A stretch of DNA of 64,000 nt from Varanus komodoensis (lineage: Eukaryota; Chordata; Lepidosauria; Squamata; Varanidae): positions 10,507,259-10,571,258 of the forward strand of contig NW_025336598.1 in NCBI RefSeq assembly GCF_004798865.1. Reading direction: 5' to 3'. Of the stretch, positions 21,787 to 33,579 are shown piece by piece. The first letter of the stretch is position 1; each line of letters begins with the position of its first letter. The notes beneath the pieces are model-generated. The model was not told the origin of the DNA. It was given only the letters and a program-made list of their open reading frames with translations, and did no database searches. The translations under genes were made by a program, and so were the position numbers.

Positions 21787-24700
21787 ATTTATAAAATTTG
21801 TATGCCATCCATTTCTTGCATCTCTGGACGGCTTACAACATAAATCAGAATAAAATGAATAAATTGACTATTCCATGTTGGCTATAATTTATAAAATACA
21901 AACAAAAAAATCAAATTACTATTGATGCATATTAAAATATTCATTAAATAAAAAGGTCTTCACCTGGCACCGAAAAACATATAATGACTGCTCCAGGCAG
22001 ACCTCTCTGGGGAGCGCATTCCATAGTCAGGGCGCCACCGCAGACAATGCCCTCCTCCAGGTACTCTGTCTCCTAATGTCTTTCACAGAGGATTCCTGGA
22101 GGAGGGCTTCTGTTGCCGATCTCGGGGGGCGGAAGGGCAAATAGGGAAAAAGGTGTTCCTTTAGGTATCCTGGTCCCAAGCCATTTAGGGCTTCATAGGT
22201 AATAACCATCACCTTGAATTGAGCCCAGACTTCGATGGGAAGCCAATGGAGCTGATAGAGGACTGGGGTTATATGAGAATAACACCCAGTCCCCATCAGC
22301 AACCTGGAAGCTCTATTTTGTACCATCTGAAGTATCCGGACTGTCTTCAAGGGCAGCCCCACGTAAAGCACATTACAGAAATCTAACTGGGAAGTAACCC
22401 ATGCATGTGTTGCTGTTGCTAGGCAATCCTCCTCCAGGTAGGGACACAGCTGATAGATTAGCCGAAGCCGAAGGAAAGCGCTCCTCGCCACTGCCGTCAC
22501 GTGGGCTTCCAGGGACAGCTCTGGGTCAAGGTGTCCTTTAGAGGGAGTGCAACCCCATCCAGGGCAGGGCCCAAGTCACCTACCCAGGAGCTCGAATCAC
22601 CCACCAACAGGACCTCTGTCTTATCTGGATTGAGCTTCAGTTTATTGGCCCTCATCCAGCCCATTACCTCGGCCAGGCACCGGTTCAGTACAGCCACTGC
22701 CTCACCTGGATCAGTTGAAAAAGAGAGGTAGAGCTGGGTATCATCAGCATACTGATGATTCTGCAGCCCAAACCTCCTGATGACCTCCCCCAGCGGTTTC
22801 ATGTAGATGTTGAATAGCAAGGGGGACAAAATGGACCCCTGTGGTACTCCATGGCATAGCTGCCATGGTGCAGAGCCAAAGTCCCCCAGCACCACCTTCT
22901 GGAATCGGCCGTCAAGGTAGGAGTAGAACCACTGCCAAGCAGTGCCTCCTACTCCCTGTCCTGCTAGCCTATCTAGAAGGATACCATGGTCAATGGTATC
23001 GAAAGCCACTGAGAGGTCCAGGAGGACCAACAGGAATGTACTCCCCCCTGTCCCTCTCTCTGCACAGGTCATCATACAGGATGACCAAGGCAGATTCAGT
23101 ACCATACCTGGGTCTGAAGCCGGACTGAAATGGGTCCAGATAGTCAGTTTCATCCAAGAGTGCTTGGAGTTGTCCCGCCACCACCTGTTCCAACACCTTG
23201 CCCAAAAACGGGATGTTGGCCACCGGTCTATAATTGGCAGCCATCTCTGGATCCAGGGACACCTTCTTTAGGACCGGCCTGACTATTGCCTCCTTTAGAG
23301 GAGCAGGCACCCGGCTGTCCCTCAGAGAGGCGTTAATGACCTCCAGGATCCAGGCACCAATCCCGTGTTTGGCCTTGGTCAGCAGCCACGACAGGCAAGC
23401 GTCAAGTAAACAGGTGGTGGGACGTACTTGTCCAAGCACCTTGTCCACATCATCAGGCTGCAATAACTGAAATTCATCCAATAATACCTGACCAGACGGG
23501 GTCATTGGTGTCTCCCCTAAAGGAACTGAATCAATTGTGGAGTCCAGCTCGTGACGAACCTGAGCGATTTTCTCCTTGAAGTGCTGGGCAAAGTCGTCAC
23601 AGTGGGCAATCAATGGTGGTACAGGATCTTTTTTGGGGCCAGGATGTATCACCCCATGTACCACTCGAAAAAGCTCCTCTGGACAGCACTGTGAGGAGGC
23701 AATGGAAGTGGAGAAGAATTTCTTCTTCGCCGCCCTCACCACCACAGCATAGGCTCAATAATGAGCACATAAGCATGTTTGGTCAGATTCATATATCCTG
23801 CCTTTTTGACTTTCAAGGAACTTAAGGCAACTACATAATCTCCTCATCATCTCCATTTGATCCTCACAACAACCCTGTGAAGTAGGTTGAGCCAAGATCT
23901 GTGACTGGCCCAAATTCACCCAGTGGGCTTTGTGGCTGAGTGGGGACTAGAACCCAGATCTCCCAGGTCCTAGTCCAGCACTCTAACAACTACACTACTC
24001 TTGCTCTCCAGTGTAGTATTCAATTATCCCTCCAGTAATTGCTGGTCAATTTCCAAGCATAATTCAAAAAGGTGGTGCTTAGCTTTAATGCCCTGTGCCA
24101 TTTTTGAATGATCTGAATCAAAGTACCCTGCACCTGCTTTTTGCCTTACAGAAAAAGCTGTATACACACTGGGTCCCCCAAACCTCCTGTTTACTTTTTA
24201 AAAGTTACTTATGTACATTGTGGAGTGCTTTGGCTATTGGATGCTAAAGAAATAGAACAAACACACGCATACATAAAATAGACTTAGGCTACAGGTTCTC
24301 TAGTTCGGATCTAACTTTTGAGTTTTACGTATCAATCAATCTTATTGACTGCTTTTATGTTCACTTGTTTTTTTAGTTTTCTTATAAACCACTCTGAGAA
24401 GTGTCTTGCTCAAGTGCAGAATAAGAATAAAAGAAAAATGATGGTCAGGCATCTTTAGGCAGGCATCTTTAATTTTTTTTAAAAATCACATTGAAATTAA
24501 AGGAAATGTTACAGTGGAACACTTTTTAAAAATTCCATATTCCCATTGCTCTGTAGAGCTGGCATATACAGATTTTATCATGGCCCTAAAATATTTGCTT
24601 CTGATGCCTAGAAATTTTTAATACCTTTATTCATTTCATTTCATTTCTATAACACCCCACTGCCAAAGCTTTCTGGGCACTAGATATACAGTATGATCCT

Positions 24701-27700
24701 ATATATAGCTGCTATTTTAGCTCACATAAATTTCTACAGTATTTCAGTCAAGAACTGTAATCCTATGCACACTTACTTGTAGGTAAGCCGTATTGAATGT
24801 AATAGGGCTGACTTCTGAGTAAACTTGTAGAGGGCAGCACTTCTTTAAAAATGAAGCCTATTGGCATTCTTACTTACTTGCAACTGCCAGCTAAAATGTT
24901 ATCTGAGTTTAGCTGCTGTGGAGACAGTCCTGAATTGGTCTTTCAAGGCCCCTGAAAATGGATTATATTGTCAGTAAAATAGAAGCAGTTAATCCATTGT
25001 TCCATATCACTAGTTCTTGATTAAATTTCTTTGACCTGCCATAAACAGGGCTTAATTGTTTAAAGTTAGCAGTGCAATGAGGTGCTTTGCTGTGTCCATA
25101 GTAAAGGAAGGTAGTTCCTTCCTGTTTGGAAAACTAGATTAACCATTGTCAGAATCCCAGAATCTCAATTTGCGGGAATAAAACTTGGGTTCGTGGTGGG
25201 AAAGATCAAGCGGCCAGACCATCTAGGCATTTATAGGTACACAGGTACAGGGCAATTGATGACAGAATGCAGAGATTACAATAAGATTCTGAGGTCATCA
25301 CATACAGAACAGATAAAGAAATGTCAGTCAATCACACAGTAACAATGAGATTACAATATTTCTAATTGCCTGTATTGACACTTCAGTTCAGTACCTTGAA
25401 CCCATCTTCACATCTACTTAGACATGTAAATTCAAGCTACTGAAACTATGCATGAACTCAAAGACTCTTATCTAGACTGGAGACATTCTGAATTGGCCAG
25501 GGCACATGGGGCCTCTGGGCTAGGAAGATACTTCCTTGAATTCCAAGAATGATTATTTAATCATTGTGAAGGTATACAATGTAAATTCGGACTAAATGAC
25601 CTGTGTACTGTAGCTTACAGCTAAAGGTGAGAGAAAGGAGTGGGGAATGCCATTTTAAACAGTACAGCTTGGTTTTGAGAAGGAAGACAGGATTTGATCC
25701 CACAATGCAAAAGCACACACAAAAGTAATGCTTTTCAGACAGGATTTATCCAAATTTTCCCAACACCATTCAAGTCACCTGAGCAGTGAACCTCCGTGCC
25801 ATCATATGCAGGGCTGGTCAAAGATAGTTTGCTACCTGGAGCAGAGCAAAAAATGCCACTGCCAGCCACCAAGCGAGGTACCTTATATGAGGCCAGCCAC
25901 ACTGTTTTAGTCAGAAGCAAAAATTCCCAGAAACACTTCTTCCCATTCTTGCAACAATAAGAAACCAAACACCCAGTATTTGCTCCCTGAGGAAGCCACC
26001 TCCTTTTGCCTGGTATTGAGACTGGGCCTGACTGCATACATAAGATTAACATGTGTATCAGGTGAGGTGCGTGCAGGCCCAAACAGATGTTCCCTTAAAA
26101 TGGAATTGAAAAGATGACATGTGCACACAGAAACCTCAAGGCCTGTCTTGCACGTTAAAAATCAAGTACATGGTGAGGGGGAAGAATCATGCATCTCCTC
26201 CTTGGTCCTGTGAAGGGAATGAGCAGTACAGTGAATCTGTGAAGCATAAGACAGGCAAGAACTACCCTTCATAGTTCATAATTCTTTGGTTTTCCTCTGT
26301 ATTCTTCCTTTTTCTGAGCAGAAGGTGAGCTTAGTTCCCTATGCTAAAGAATCAATCATTAATAAAACACGTTTGGTCATAGAATCCTTGGAGGTGATTT
26401 CAAGGAATGGGTTTGGGTTGGAGACCTATACATTTCACAAATCAAACTAGACAAAAAAACTTGAATGCATCAGACTTTTGTTATTTAAATAGATTAGACT
26501 GTTGGGACTGGGACCATGATGTATTTGGGGGGGAGGGGAGTGAGGTTCAGCCTTTCACCCTGATGCGTCCTGCCCTTCCCTCCACCAATATTACTATTTG
26601 TTCCACATGGGAAACTGTCACTGGTGCCAATGGTGTCTTCCCTGCCAGAATTGTGGGGACCAAGGAAAGGGGGCTTCCTCAGGACCTTGATACAGAAGAA
26701 ACATCTGAACAAAAACACCCTGTGTGCCACAGTTCTGGTCCTGACACCCTGCTGCTTTTAAATAACAAAAATGCATTTCTGCATTTAACTCAATAGAAAC
26801 ATAGCAAGTCAGAAGGGGTCTCCTGGGCCATCTAGTCTGACCTCCAGCTCCACTCATTTAATACCCAACATATGGTTGCCCAACCTTCCTTGAACGCCCT
26901 CACTGATGGGGCCTCCCATCCCATCCCATGTAAGCCCATTCCATATCCTAGGGGTCCTAACCATCAGGAAGTCCTTCCTGACATCCAACCTGAAACTCAT
27001 TTCCTTGAGCTTTGCCCCATTGGAATGCATCCTGTTCTCCACTGCAGGAGAGAACAGGTCACAACCCCCTACCATGTGACATCCCTTCACATACTTATAT
27101 GTCACTATAAGATCCTCTCGGAGTCTCCTCTTCTCCAGGCTGAAAAGACCCAGCTCCCTCAATCTTATATGACCCCCGCAATCCGGCTACCATCCTTGTG
27201 ATCCTGTACTGAACTGATTCTAACCTAGCAATGTCTCTCTTATAATGTGGAGCTCAGATTGTGGGCACACCAGTACTCCAGTTGTGGATGCACCAGAGTC
27301 TTATACAGCAGTACCAACACCTGTCTCGACCTGAAAGCCATGCTTCTGGTTATCTATCCAAGGATAACGTTCACCTTCTTAACCACCATGTCACACTGCT
27401 AGCTCAAGTTTAGCCTGCTGTTGACAAGAACCCCAAGATTCCTTTCACATGTGCTCCTCTCCAGCCACTTGTCCCTCATCCTGTACCTCTGGCCTTTATT
27501 CCTATATCCCAAGTGCAAGACCTTGCACTTATCTGCATTGAAAGTCATCCTGTTGCCCCCCGTCTACTTCCACAGTCTATCTAGATCCTTTTGGATATGG
27601 AGTACCTGCTCCTCAATTGTGGCCACCGCCCCCAGTTTGGTATCATCTGTGAATTCGGCGAATGGGGCAGCATAGAAATTTTATAAATAAATAAATAAAT

Positions 27701-30700
27701 AATAAATTTGGTCAGCAGACCGGTCATTGATAAAAAGGTTGAACAAAATTTGTCCCAGAACTATGCCCTGGGCGACTTGTTGATGATTCCCTGCTGATAG
27801 TCACCCCTTGTTTGTGGTCTGTCAGCCATACCCTAATCGATCGGACAGTGGATTGATCTATCTTGAAGCTCATCAACCAGGATATCATGCGGCACCTTGA
27901 AAAGAACGTGCTGAAATCCAGGTAAAGCACATCCACCACATCCCCCTCATCTAGCCACCTCAAAACTTTGCTACAGAATTCCACAAGGTTTTTCTGGCAG
28001 GAACTATTTTTGCAGAAGCCCTGTTGTGTGGCTGCCACCTCCCGCTCCATCTAGGGTTTCTAGAGTTTTCCTTATTATGAAATTTTCCATCATCTTTCCA
28101 AGAATGGACATTAGGCTAACTGGCCTGTAATTCCTCTTGTTCCAAAAAAGCCCTTGATCTTTTTCCTGAAAGGTCAATTATGGAATGTGCTCCCCAGGGA
28201 AGTCTGCCTGGCGCCGTCGTTATTTGTTTTTCGGTGCCAGGCCAAGACCTTTTTATTTAAACGATATTTTAATTGTTAATTGTTGTTTCTATTTATTGGT
28301 TTTATACTATTGCCGAGATGCTCCGGATTTTCAATGTTTATTCTATGTTTGTTTATTCTGCTTTGTAAGCTGCCCCAAGGCTTTCTGCAACGGGGGCGGC
28401 ATAAAAATGCTATAATAAATAAATAATCAGGAAAAAGCAAAGCTACACCCGTTTATTTTGCATGGAAAATAGATCAGCAGTGTGTCTCATACCCAAAGAT
28501 ATTGTGCTGAAGTATCTATTAATCCAAGTGGAGTTTTTAATATAGATAATGTTTTATGTATTTACTTTTTAAAATCTATGTATTTATTGAATGGAGCTGG
28601 TCTTTAACCGCAGTAAAGTTTATTTATCTATCATGACCAATGGGGCCTCAACCACCTCCCATGGAAGCCTATTCCATACCCTCGGGGTCCTAACTGTCAG
28701 GAAGTACTTCCTGGCTTCCAAATTGAACCTTGGTTCCCTGAGCTTTGCTCCGTTGGAGTGTGTCCTGCCCTTCTCTGCAGGGGAGAACAGGTCTCTACCC
28801 ACCTCTCTGGGACACCCCCTCTCATACCTATATGCGTCAACAATCTCACTGAATCTGCTAGAGATGAGCATATACTGGAACTTTGCAGTCCTCATGGCTG
28901 AAAAGGTATGCCTAATGGCAATATCTGATAAAATTTCGAAAGCCAGAAAAGGTCTGAAAAAGATTTCCCACTGTAAGGAATGCAATGCTCTCTGCATACA
29001 TCCATGCTTCCTCTCCATTACTTCCCAAACCTTACCAAATTAAGCAACATTAAAATGCTAGAATTATAAAAAATGTTGTTACTACACTATGTTTATATCC
29101 CACCTTTCTTCTTCTTGCAAGGAACCTGAAGTGGCTTGCATGGTCTTCCTGTTCTTCATTTTATCCTGAAACAACCCTGTGAGGTAGGTTAGGCTGAAAG
29201 TGAGGAACTGGCTCATAGTCACCCAGTGAGTTTTATGGCCAAGTGAAGGCTACACCCAGATCTCCCAAGTCCCAGTCCCACACTGACCACCGCACCACAT
29301 TGGCTCTCATATAATAAAAGTACTGTGCAATGTCCCAGTTTTGCCTAATTTGTGCAAGCTGCAGCATTAAGGCTTGCTAGCTAGAGAATTTAGATTAACT
29401 GACTGCTAAATATGCATACAAGCAAAGGGCAGGATCCTCCTGGAATCAGAGCAGAGAAACATTTGCATGCAAGCTGTGAACCCCAAAACAATACATGCAA
29501 ACTGGGGATTTGCTTGTTTCTAGCTGGAGAATTCCATCGCCATTCATGGCCAATGCAAACCTTCCATAAGAGTTTGAGATCATATTACTTGCTTAATGAA
29601 CATTAAACATTAATCTAAACAAATAGAACCTCTTTCAATGCTTCTGAATGGGAAAACTTAGTAACATATTGGTGGTCTGCCATATTTATGCAGCAAATAA
29701 TGTTGTTTTCTTGTCTTTGCTAGTATTTCCACATCTGGTGAAAAAGTTGAATGCAACTCTTCATGTGACGATTATCCTCTTCCTTTGTGTGGCATTTTCC
29801 TTTGCCCTTGTCAGCTTAGGATTTTGCATCTTAAACATAATAAAAGTACCCTATCGGGCTATTACAGGTCCAGCAGGAATAGCCCTGTGGAATATACTTG
29901 CAGGTAAATGTTAACTTTAAAAAATAGCTGTTGCTAACAATTAAAGTTAGTAGTTATTAAGGATACATGTTTGTTTTGTACCGGTATTTATTGCATGCAA
30001 AGGGATTAACAGTAATGATCCCATTAATCATAGCAAGCTCAAACTTTTCTGCTAAATTAAAAGCTGGCTTTCAGTGACATTGTGCATGTTCCTAAATGAA
30101 CTTATTAAATATTCCATTCATGTCAGATACAGTTTTAGCAAGAGTTTTCTTGATAAATTATCACCCCCTTCATTGACAATTTGTTGCTGATAACCTGTTT
30201 CATGTATTCCAGGCAAGCAAGCTGTTGCATGCCTGTGTGGGGTGTGTACTGGCATACTTGCTGGAGCTGTTTGCTCCGCAGATCTCTTTCTGCAGGGAAA
30301 AGGTTCTATGTTTGCAGCACATCCTGGCCTGGTCAGTGGCATCTATGCTCCCTAGTAAGACCTAATTTATGGATACCCTGGGCTAAAACTGTCCTTGGAG
30401 TGCCCTAGTTTGGAATACTGTCAAAGGACTGTGTGTTTGAATGTGTTCCACCTAACCCAAAATGTTGTGTTGTTTGGGGCAAAGGAAAACTTGGCAATCC
30501 CCATACCATATACAAAAGCCAACCACACTGGTGGTGACCCTTATTACTCACACACCTGAGGACAGCAGGTTGGTTTAAGGTTTAAAGATGAGTGGCCACT
30601 TCACTGCCTACTGGCAGGGCTTCTCTGTTTTGCTCAGCTTAAAAACAAAAGCAAAGCAAAGCAATGCAAAATTATACATTGCTCTGAAGTCAGCTGTCAG

Positions 30701-31495
30701 GCAGAATGTTTCCAGCCATTCCTGCTTCCTAACATACTAGCTGACCATGTGAAGGGTTTGTGGGGGAGAATTCAGTGATGCCTGCAATCTGAAGCCACAC
30801 ACCTCAGGAAAAGGTTTGTCACATACTCTGCTGTTTCTGCAGATGTACCTAAGTGAACATTTGTCCACCTGTGTGGACATTTTCAAAAGGCAAAGAACAT
30901 GCAGCTGGAAACTAAGCTTCTTTTTATGAGGTCTTTTTCAGAAAAACAAAGAAAAGTGGAAGAGGCCAAAATGCCCCTGCTTCCAGGTAGTGTGTTGCAA
31001 GGAAATGTCTGTGACTCCCATGTGACAAACTGTGTAAGTTGCACTTGGAATTCACACATTTTGCTGCAAACAAGATTCATGAATCTCCCCTTGTACATTA
31101 AAGGAAACCAGGACAAGTGGTGGCTTCTCAACATAGAGTAAACTAATGAACCACTTTAAAATGGATGGCAGAGTCAACTGTTTTGCATTCAGATGTAGGA
31201 ATGAATTTTTGTTTTATCTTCTCTTTCAGGTGGCTTCGCAACACTGGCAGTGACCTGCTTTATGGCTGCTGTCAAACTGCATAATCTTACAGAAAGGATT
31301 GCCAATTTCCGGGAAAATGTCTTCCAGTTTGTCATCTTGGAAGAAGAGTATGAACACTCTTTTTGGATTTGTGTAGCAAGTGCAACAGTTCATGGTGTGA
31401 ATTTGTTACTAGTTGCTATCAGCGCAATTCACTTCCCTACACTGAAGACCAAGACAGAAGAAGCAAATGTCACTGCAGAGGACATAATGTACTAA
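19974..31495 (+). CDS. CLRN2: Clarin-2, complete, three coding exons
   Basis: Clarin-2 is a four-pass membrane protein of the clarin family, needed for hair-bundle maintenance in inner-ear hair cells (known for mammals and zebrafish). Exons are 19974-20226, 29724-29903 and 31230-31495, joining to 232 codons plus stop, the same length as human. Membrane segments lie at about residues 8-29, 98-121, 137-158 and 188-209. The first extracellular loop has the sequon Asn48-Ala-Thr and the family motif 'QCGLGGR'. The conserved end 'TAEDIMY' is present. The start has A at -3 and fits the family N-terminus 'MPGCFK'. There is no CpG island, consistent with a tissue-restricted gene. Intron 1 (9.5 kb) is rich in LINE and SINE insertions; intron 2 is 1.3 kb with none recognised. 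Confidence 0.97.
21287..21300. repeat. Poly-G run
   Basis: Fourteen consecutive G. Such a run is prone to slippage, so its length may be uncertain in the assembly. Confidence 0.9.
21738..21784. repeat. ACGT/GT microsatellite
   Basis: Three ACGT units pass into a (GT) run of about 17 units, directly next to the 3' tail of the L2-like LINE. On the LINE strand this reads as an AC repeat after the element tail. Confidence 0.9.
21785..23755 (-). mobile_element. L2-like LINE with most of the reverse transcriptase, 5'-truncated
   Basis: The minus strand encodes a non-LTR reverse transcriptase. Landmarks in order are 'NYRPVANIPFLGKVLEQVV', 'DPFQSGFRPRYGTESAL', 'LLDLSVAFDTIDHGILLDRL', 'HGVPQGSILSPLLFNIYM', the catalytic 'YADDTQLYL', 'NPDKTEVLLVG', and the C-terminal 'THAWVTSQLDFCN...VGLPLK' and '[18 protein letters not shown]'. 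These place it in the L2/CR1 group, nearest to L2 in my judgement. The frame changes about twice (near 23,040 and 22,540), so it is inactive, though the active-site aspartates remain. The endonuclease domain is absent. The 3' UTR shares the hairpin-bearing segment with the 6.6 and 28.2 kb copies. It lies antisense in CLRN2 intron 1. Confidence 0.9.
23765..24010 (+). mobile_element. MIR-type CORE-SINE
   Basis: Contains 'gatcctcacaacaaccctgt' 'gaagtaggttgag', 'tgactggcccaaattcaccc' 'agtgggcttt', 'ggctgagtggggactagaac' 'cc' and 'ctaacaactacactac', the core and 3' part of MIR-class SINEs. It abuts the 5' end of the L2-like LINE. SINEs of this class are mobilised by L2-type enzymes (established knowledge). 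Confidence 0.8.
24755..24830. repeat. Short palindromic dispersed repeat, copy 5
   Basis: Reads 'gtaatcctatgcacacttac' 'ttgtaggtaagccgtattga' 'atgtaatagggctgacttct' 'gagtaaac'. Both arms are recognisable. It lies in CLRN2 intron 1. Confidence 0.6.
26790..28165 (-). mobile_element. CR1 LINE, 3' half of the reverse-transcriptase frame
   Basis: On the minus strand, from 28.16 kb downwards, the landmarks are 'YRPVSLMSILGKMMENFI', 'GDVVDVLYLDFSTFF', 'VRSIRVWLTDHKQGV', 'ILFNLFINDRS', 'FTDDTKLGAVATIEEQ', 'KDLDRLW', 'MTFNADKCKVLHLGYRNK', 'CERNLGVLVNSRLNLS', and the C-terminal 'LGLFSLEKRRLREDLIVTYK', 'DLFSPAVENRMHSNGAKLKE' and 'FRLDVRKDFLMVRTPRIWNG'. These are diagnostic of CR1. The catalytic box is FTDD rather than the usual FADD. 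Several frame changes and stops make it a dead copy. A short L2-like tail is inserted at 27,660-27,712. It lies antisense in CLRN2 intron 1. Confidence 0.88.
27660..27712 (+). mobile_element. L2-like LINE 3' tail nested inside the CR1 element
   Basis: The sequence 'cggcgaatggggcagcatag' 'aaattttataaat' followed by (AAAT)n interrupts the CR1 reverse-transcriptase frame between 'FINDRSAD' and 'FTDDTK'. The same tail, in reverse, is at 62.78-62.83 kb, and a similar one ends the copy at 28.43 kb. It is an extreme 5'-truncated insertion of about 50 bp. Confidence 0.7.
28170..28432 (+). mobile_element. L2-like LINE, 3' terminal fragment
   Basis: Starts with the last codons of the LINE protein ('[17 protein letters not shown]' in the plus strand near 28,230-28,285) and runs through the 3' UTR to 'gcggcataaaaatgctataa' and a TAAATAAATAA tail. 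It has the 3' UTR inverted repeat at 28207-28216 and 28232-28241 with one change that keeps a G-U pair. It abuts the 5' edge of the antisense CR1. Confidence 0.8.
28618..28870 (-). mobile_element. CR1 LINE 3' fragment
   Basis: The minus strand gives 'RDLFSPAEKGRTHSNGAKLR' 'EPRFNLEARKYFLTVRTPRV' 'WNRLPWEVVEAP', the C-terminus of the CR1 protein. It is a second, independent CR1 insertion with the same orientation as the 26.8 kb copy, separated from it by the 28.2 kb LINE tail. Confidence 0.85.
29085..29310 (+). mobile_element. MIR-type CORE-SINE
   Basis: Contains 'atatcccacctttcttcttc', 'acaaccctgtgaggtaggtt' 'aggctgaaagtg', 'catagtcacccagtgag', 'cccagatctcccaagtccc' and 'accgcaccacattggctctc'. 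It is the same family as the 23.8, 48.7 and 63.7 kb copies and lies 0.4 kb before CLRN2 exon 2. Confidence 0.8.
29724..29903 (+). CDS. CLRN2: CLRN2 coding exon 2
   Basis: Encodes 'FPHLVKKLNATLHVTIILFL', then the second membrane segment and 'IIKVPYRAITGPAGIALWNI' 'LA', 180 nt, phase 1 on both sides. Acceptor TTTGCTAG, donor GTAAAT. The frame stays open before the acceptor, but the family alignment places the join at Ile85. Confidence 0.97.
31230..31495 (+). CDS. CLRN2: CLRN2 coding exon 3 and stop
   Basis: Encodes 'GFATLAVTCFMAAVKLHNLT' through 'EEEYEHSFWICVASATVHGV' to 'EEANVTAEDIMY' and TAA. It contains the end of membrane segment 3 and all of segment 4. Acceptor CTCTTTCAG, entering phase 1. 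Confidence 0.97.
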
Positions 31496-32712
31496 ACCCT
31501 TGGCCAGTGTTAAACTGATATGATCTGCTGTATTTTGAAGAAGTAAACAATGCTGGCAAGAGCAGATAAATATGGAGGAAGTATGGTCGGCAGTGCAAGT
31601 TGGCGGGTTGGGGCAGATGCCGAAGCCCAGTGGCCCACGAAGGATTCACAACCACACCACTTCCATATTCCACTGCAGCCTGGGAAGGTTGGAAACAGCA
31701 CAAGATGCTCTCACGCTGTGCCAAACTTTCCACAAGCCCAGCACAAAATAAGAATACCTCAGCCATGTTTACCTCATGGACTACACTGTGCAGTGGATAA
31801 TTTAGACTTTAAACTCATTTAAGGAAAGCCAATTCAAAACACTGAAGAAAAGCCTGTGCTGTAGACCTCATAGGACAACACTACATTTCTGAATGCAGGT
31901 GGAGAATGAGGGGAAGCATGACAGGAAGAGGCCTGACAAGCCTCCCCTAGCTGGCTTTTCTCTTTCTGTAGGTCTGGCACAAGCTATTTTGTTATCCTAG
32001 GCAAAAATAATTATGGTCCCGGCATGCACACTGCTGTCATATAGTGTTATTTATATGTGGGAAAAGCAATTGCATTTCGTCTGCAAGTTTTTCAAATTAC
32101 AGCCCCTTTTCTTGCTCCTTACAAGTGAATGAAGGCAAGGGAAGTCACTGCAATGGGAAAACTAAGTGTGAGTGAGTGAGAGAGATGCCCCTACACCCAA
32201 CTTCAGCTGTCCCAAAGCTCTGAAGAGGGAAAGTGTGGTTTCTTTCTGAGGATTGTCCCTGATATCAGCCCCCTTTCCCTGCTTCATACAGGCAAATTCA
32301 GTAAATGTCTGTGAGACAAAAAATGTATGAAGTAAAATGGGTTGTGGGGGATAACATGGCACATGGAAAGGGAGAGACTTCTGGCAGATACACTTTATGT
32401 GGTGACAAAGATGAATTGTGTGCTTTACAAATTATGTTGCTGCTCCTTCAATTCTACCTTTCCAGAGGGTTACCGGTACTACCTTTTGGGGTGGCCTGTG
32501 TTTTGAGATCACATCCAGAAGTGAAATGTCATGTTTTCCCTCGGACAAAATGTACACAAGCTCCATATGCAGCCAGAGCTCATGTATATTTTTGCCAAGG
32601 AAACTCCCAAGGAAAGCATAGACAACATAACTTTGGTCATGGTGGCTCCCAAATCTTTTTTGGGAGATTTGTGTGATCATAGTGTGATCATGTTAGAGAA
32701 GAAAGTGATCAT

Positions 32713-32718
32713 AATAAA
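32713..32718 (+). terminator. CLRN2: Candidate CLRN2 poly(A) signal (AATAAA)
   Basis: It is the first canonical plus-strand AATAAA I find after the CLRN2 stop. The 3' UTR would be about 1.2 kb. The link to CLRN2 is inferred from position only. Confidence 0.4.
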
Positions 32719-32784
32719 ACCCAATCTTTTGAAGCCTGTTAATTGTATCAGTAATTCACACAGAATTCAGCAACTCTGTTTGGA

Positions 32785-32816
<32 letters not shown>

Positions 32817-32838
32817 AATTTTTTCCAAAAAATTTTTT

Positions 32839-32874
<36 letters not shown>
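32785..32874. repeat. Two adjacent poly-T runs
   Basis: There are 23 T at 32785-32807 and 34 T at 32841-32874, separated by a T/A-rich spacer. They could be the poly(A) tails of minus-strand retroposons or a slippage-expanded tract. The lengths may be inaccurate in the assembly. Confidence 0.9.
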
Positions 32875-32875
<1 letters not shown>

Positions 32876-33579
32876 GAACTCTTAAGTATCTCCCAGAAAT
32901 GGTGTCAACTGATTTGCTAAACTGGATATATTATATTTGAAGATATTAAACCTCAACATCAGAACAAATCACCATTCTGCTGTTAAAATTAGGAGACACT
33001 AGATACAACATTTAATAGACAAAAATGAAATGTCGACAGGAATAGTCTTTAAAGACCATGATCCCATATTTTCTGCTTTTAATTAGTGAAAGAAATGGAA
33101 AATGCTTCTAGGATTCAAGAAGAAAATATGTTTCTGTACGTGTTTCCAAAGAGTTTGGAAAGCCTTCAAGCCTTTGTTCATTCTGGGAACAAAACTTATT
33201 AAATGAACTGAATACTTAACAGAATTAGAAATTCGTTACAAAAGGAGGCATTGGCTTATCCACTTTTCCAAGCCTAAAAAGTGTCTGGTGGCTTCTTCAC
33301 AGGGGCTCATGATGAGAAAGAATTGGAAACGTATGGTGTCAGTTCAACCACTTTTTTATAACAAGTATACAAGAAAAACATAGTGGGAGTGACACAGTGA
33401 GTGAATACATGCCAAATATGCATCAGTTCTCTGTGACCAAGTTTAAACTACATATGTTTTGTGTTTGTGTCTTCCCTCTCACCAACTTTAATGACTGTGA
33501 TATTCTCAGGTTGGGATTCCAGACCATTCAGAACAGTCAAGCTCCTTTCATTGAGCCCCTCTCAGTTGCTAGGTAGGCA

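Larger units (their letters stand above)
20227..29723 (+). other. CLRN2 intron 1, repeat-rich
   Basis: This 9.5 kb intron is the main landing zone for retroposons in the window: an L2-like LINE (21.8-23.75 kb), MIR-type SINEs, a CR1 LINE (26.8-28.2 kb) and a CR1 tail (28.6-28.9 kb). Microsatellites lie at 21,738-21,784 and a 14-base G run at 21,287-21,300. Between 20.2 and 21.7 kb and between 24.9 and 26.7 kb I see nothing coding. Confidence 0.8.

Noticed and set aside
32305-32809. Overlapping open frames in the CLRN2 3' flank
   Set aside because: They have no recognisable motifs, lie on both strands over the same bases, and probably fall in a 3' UTR.
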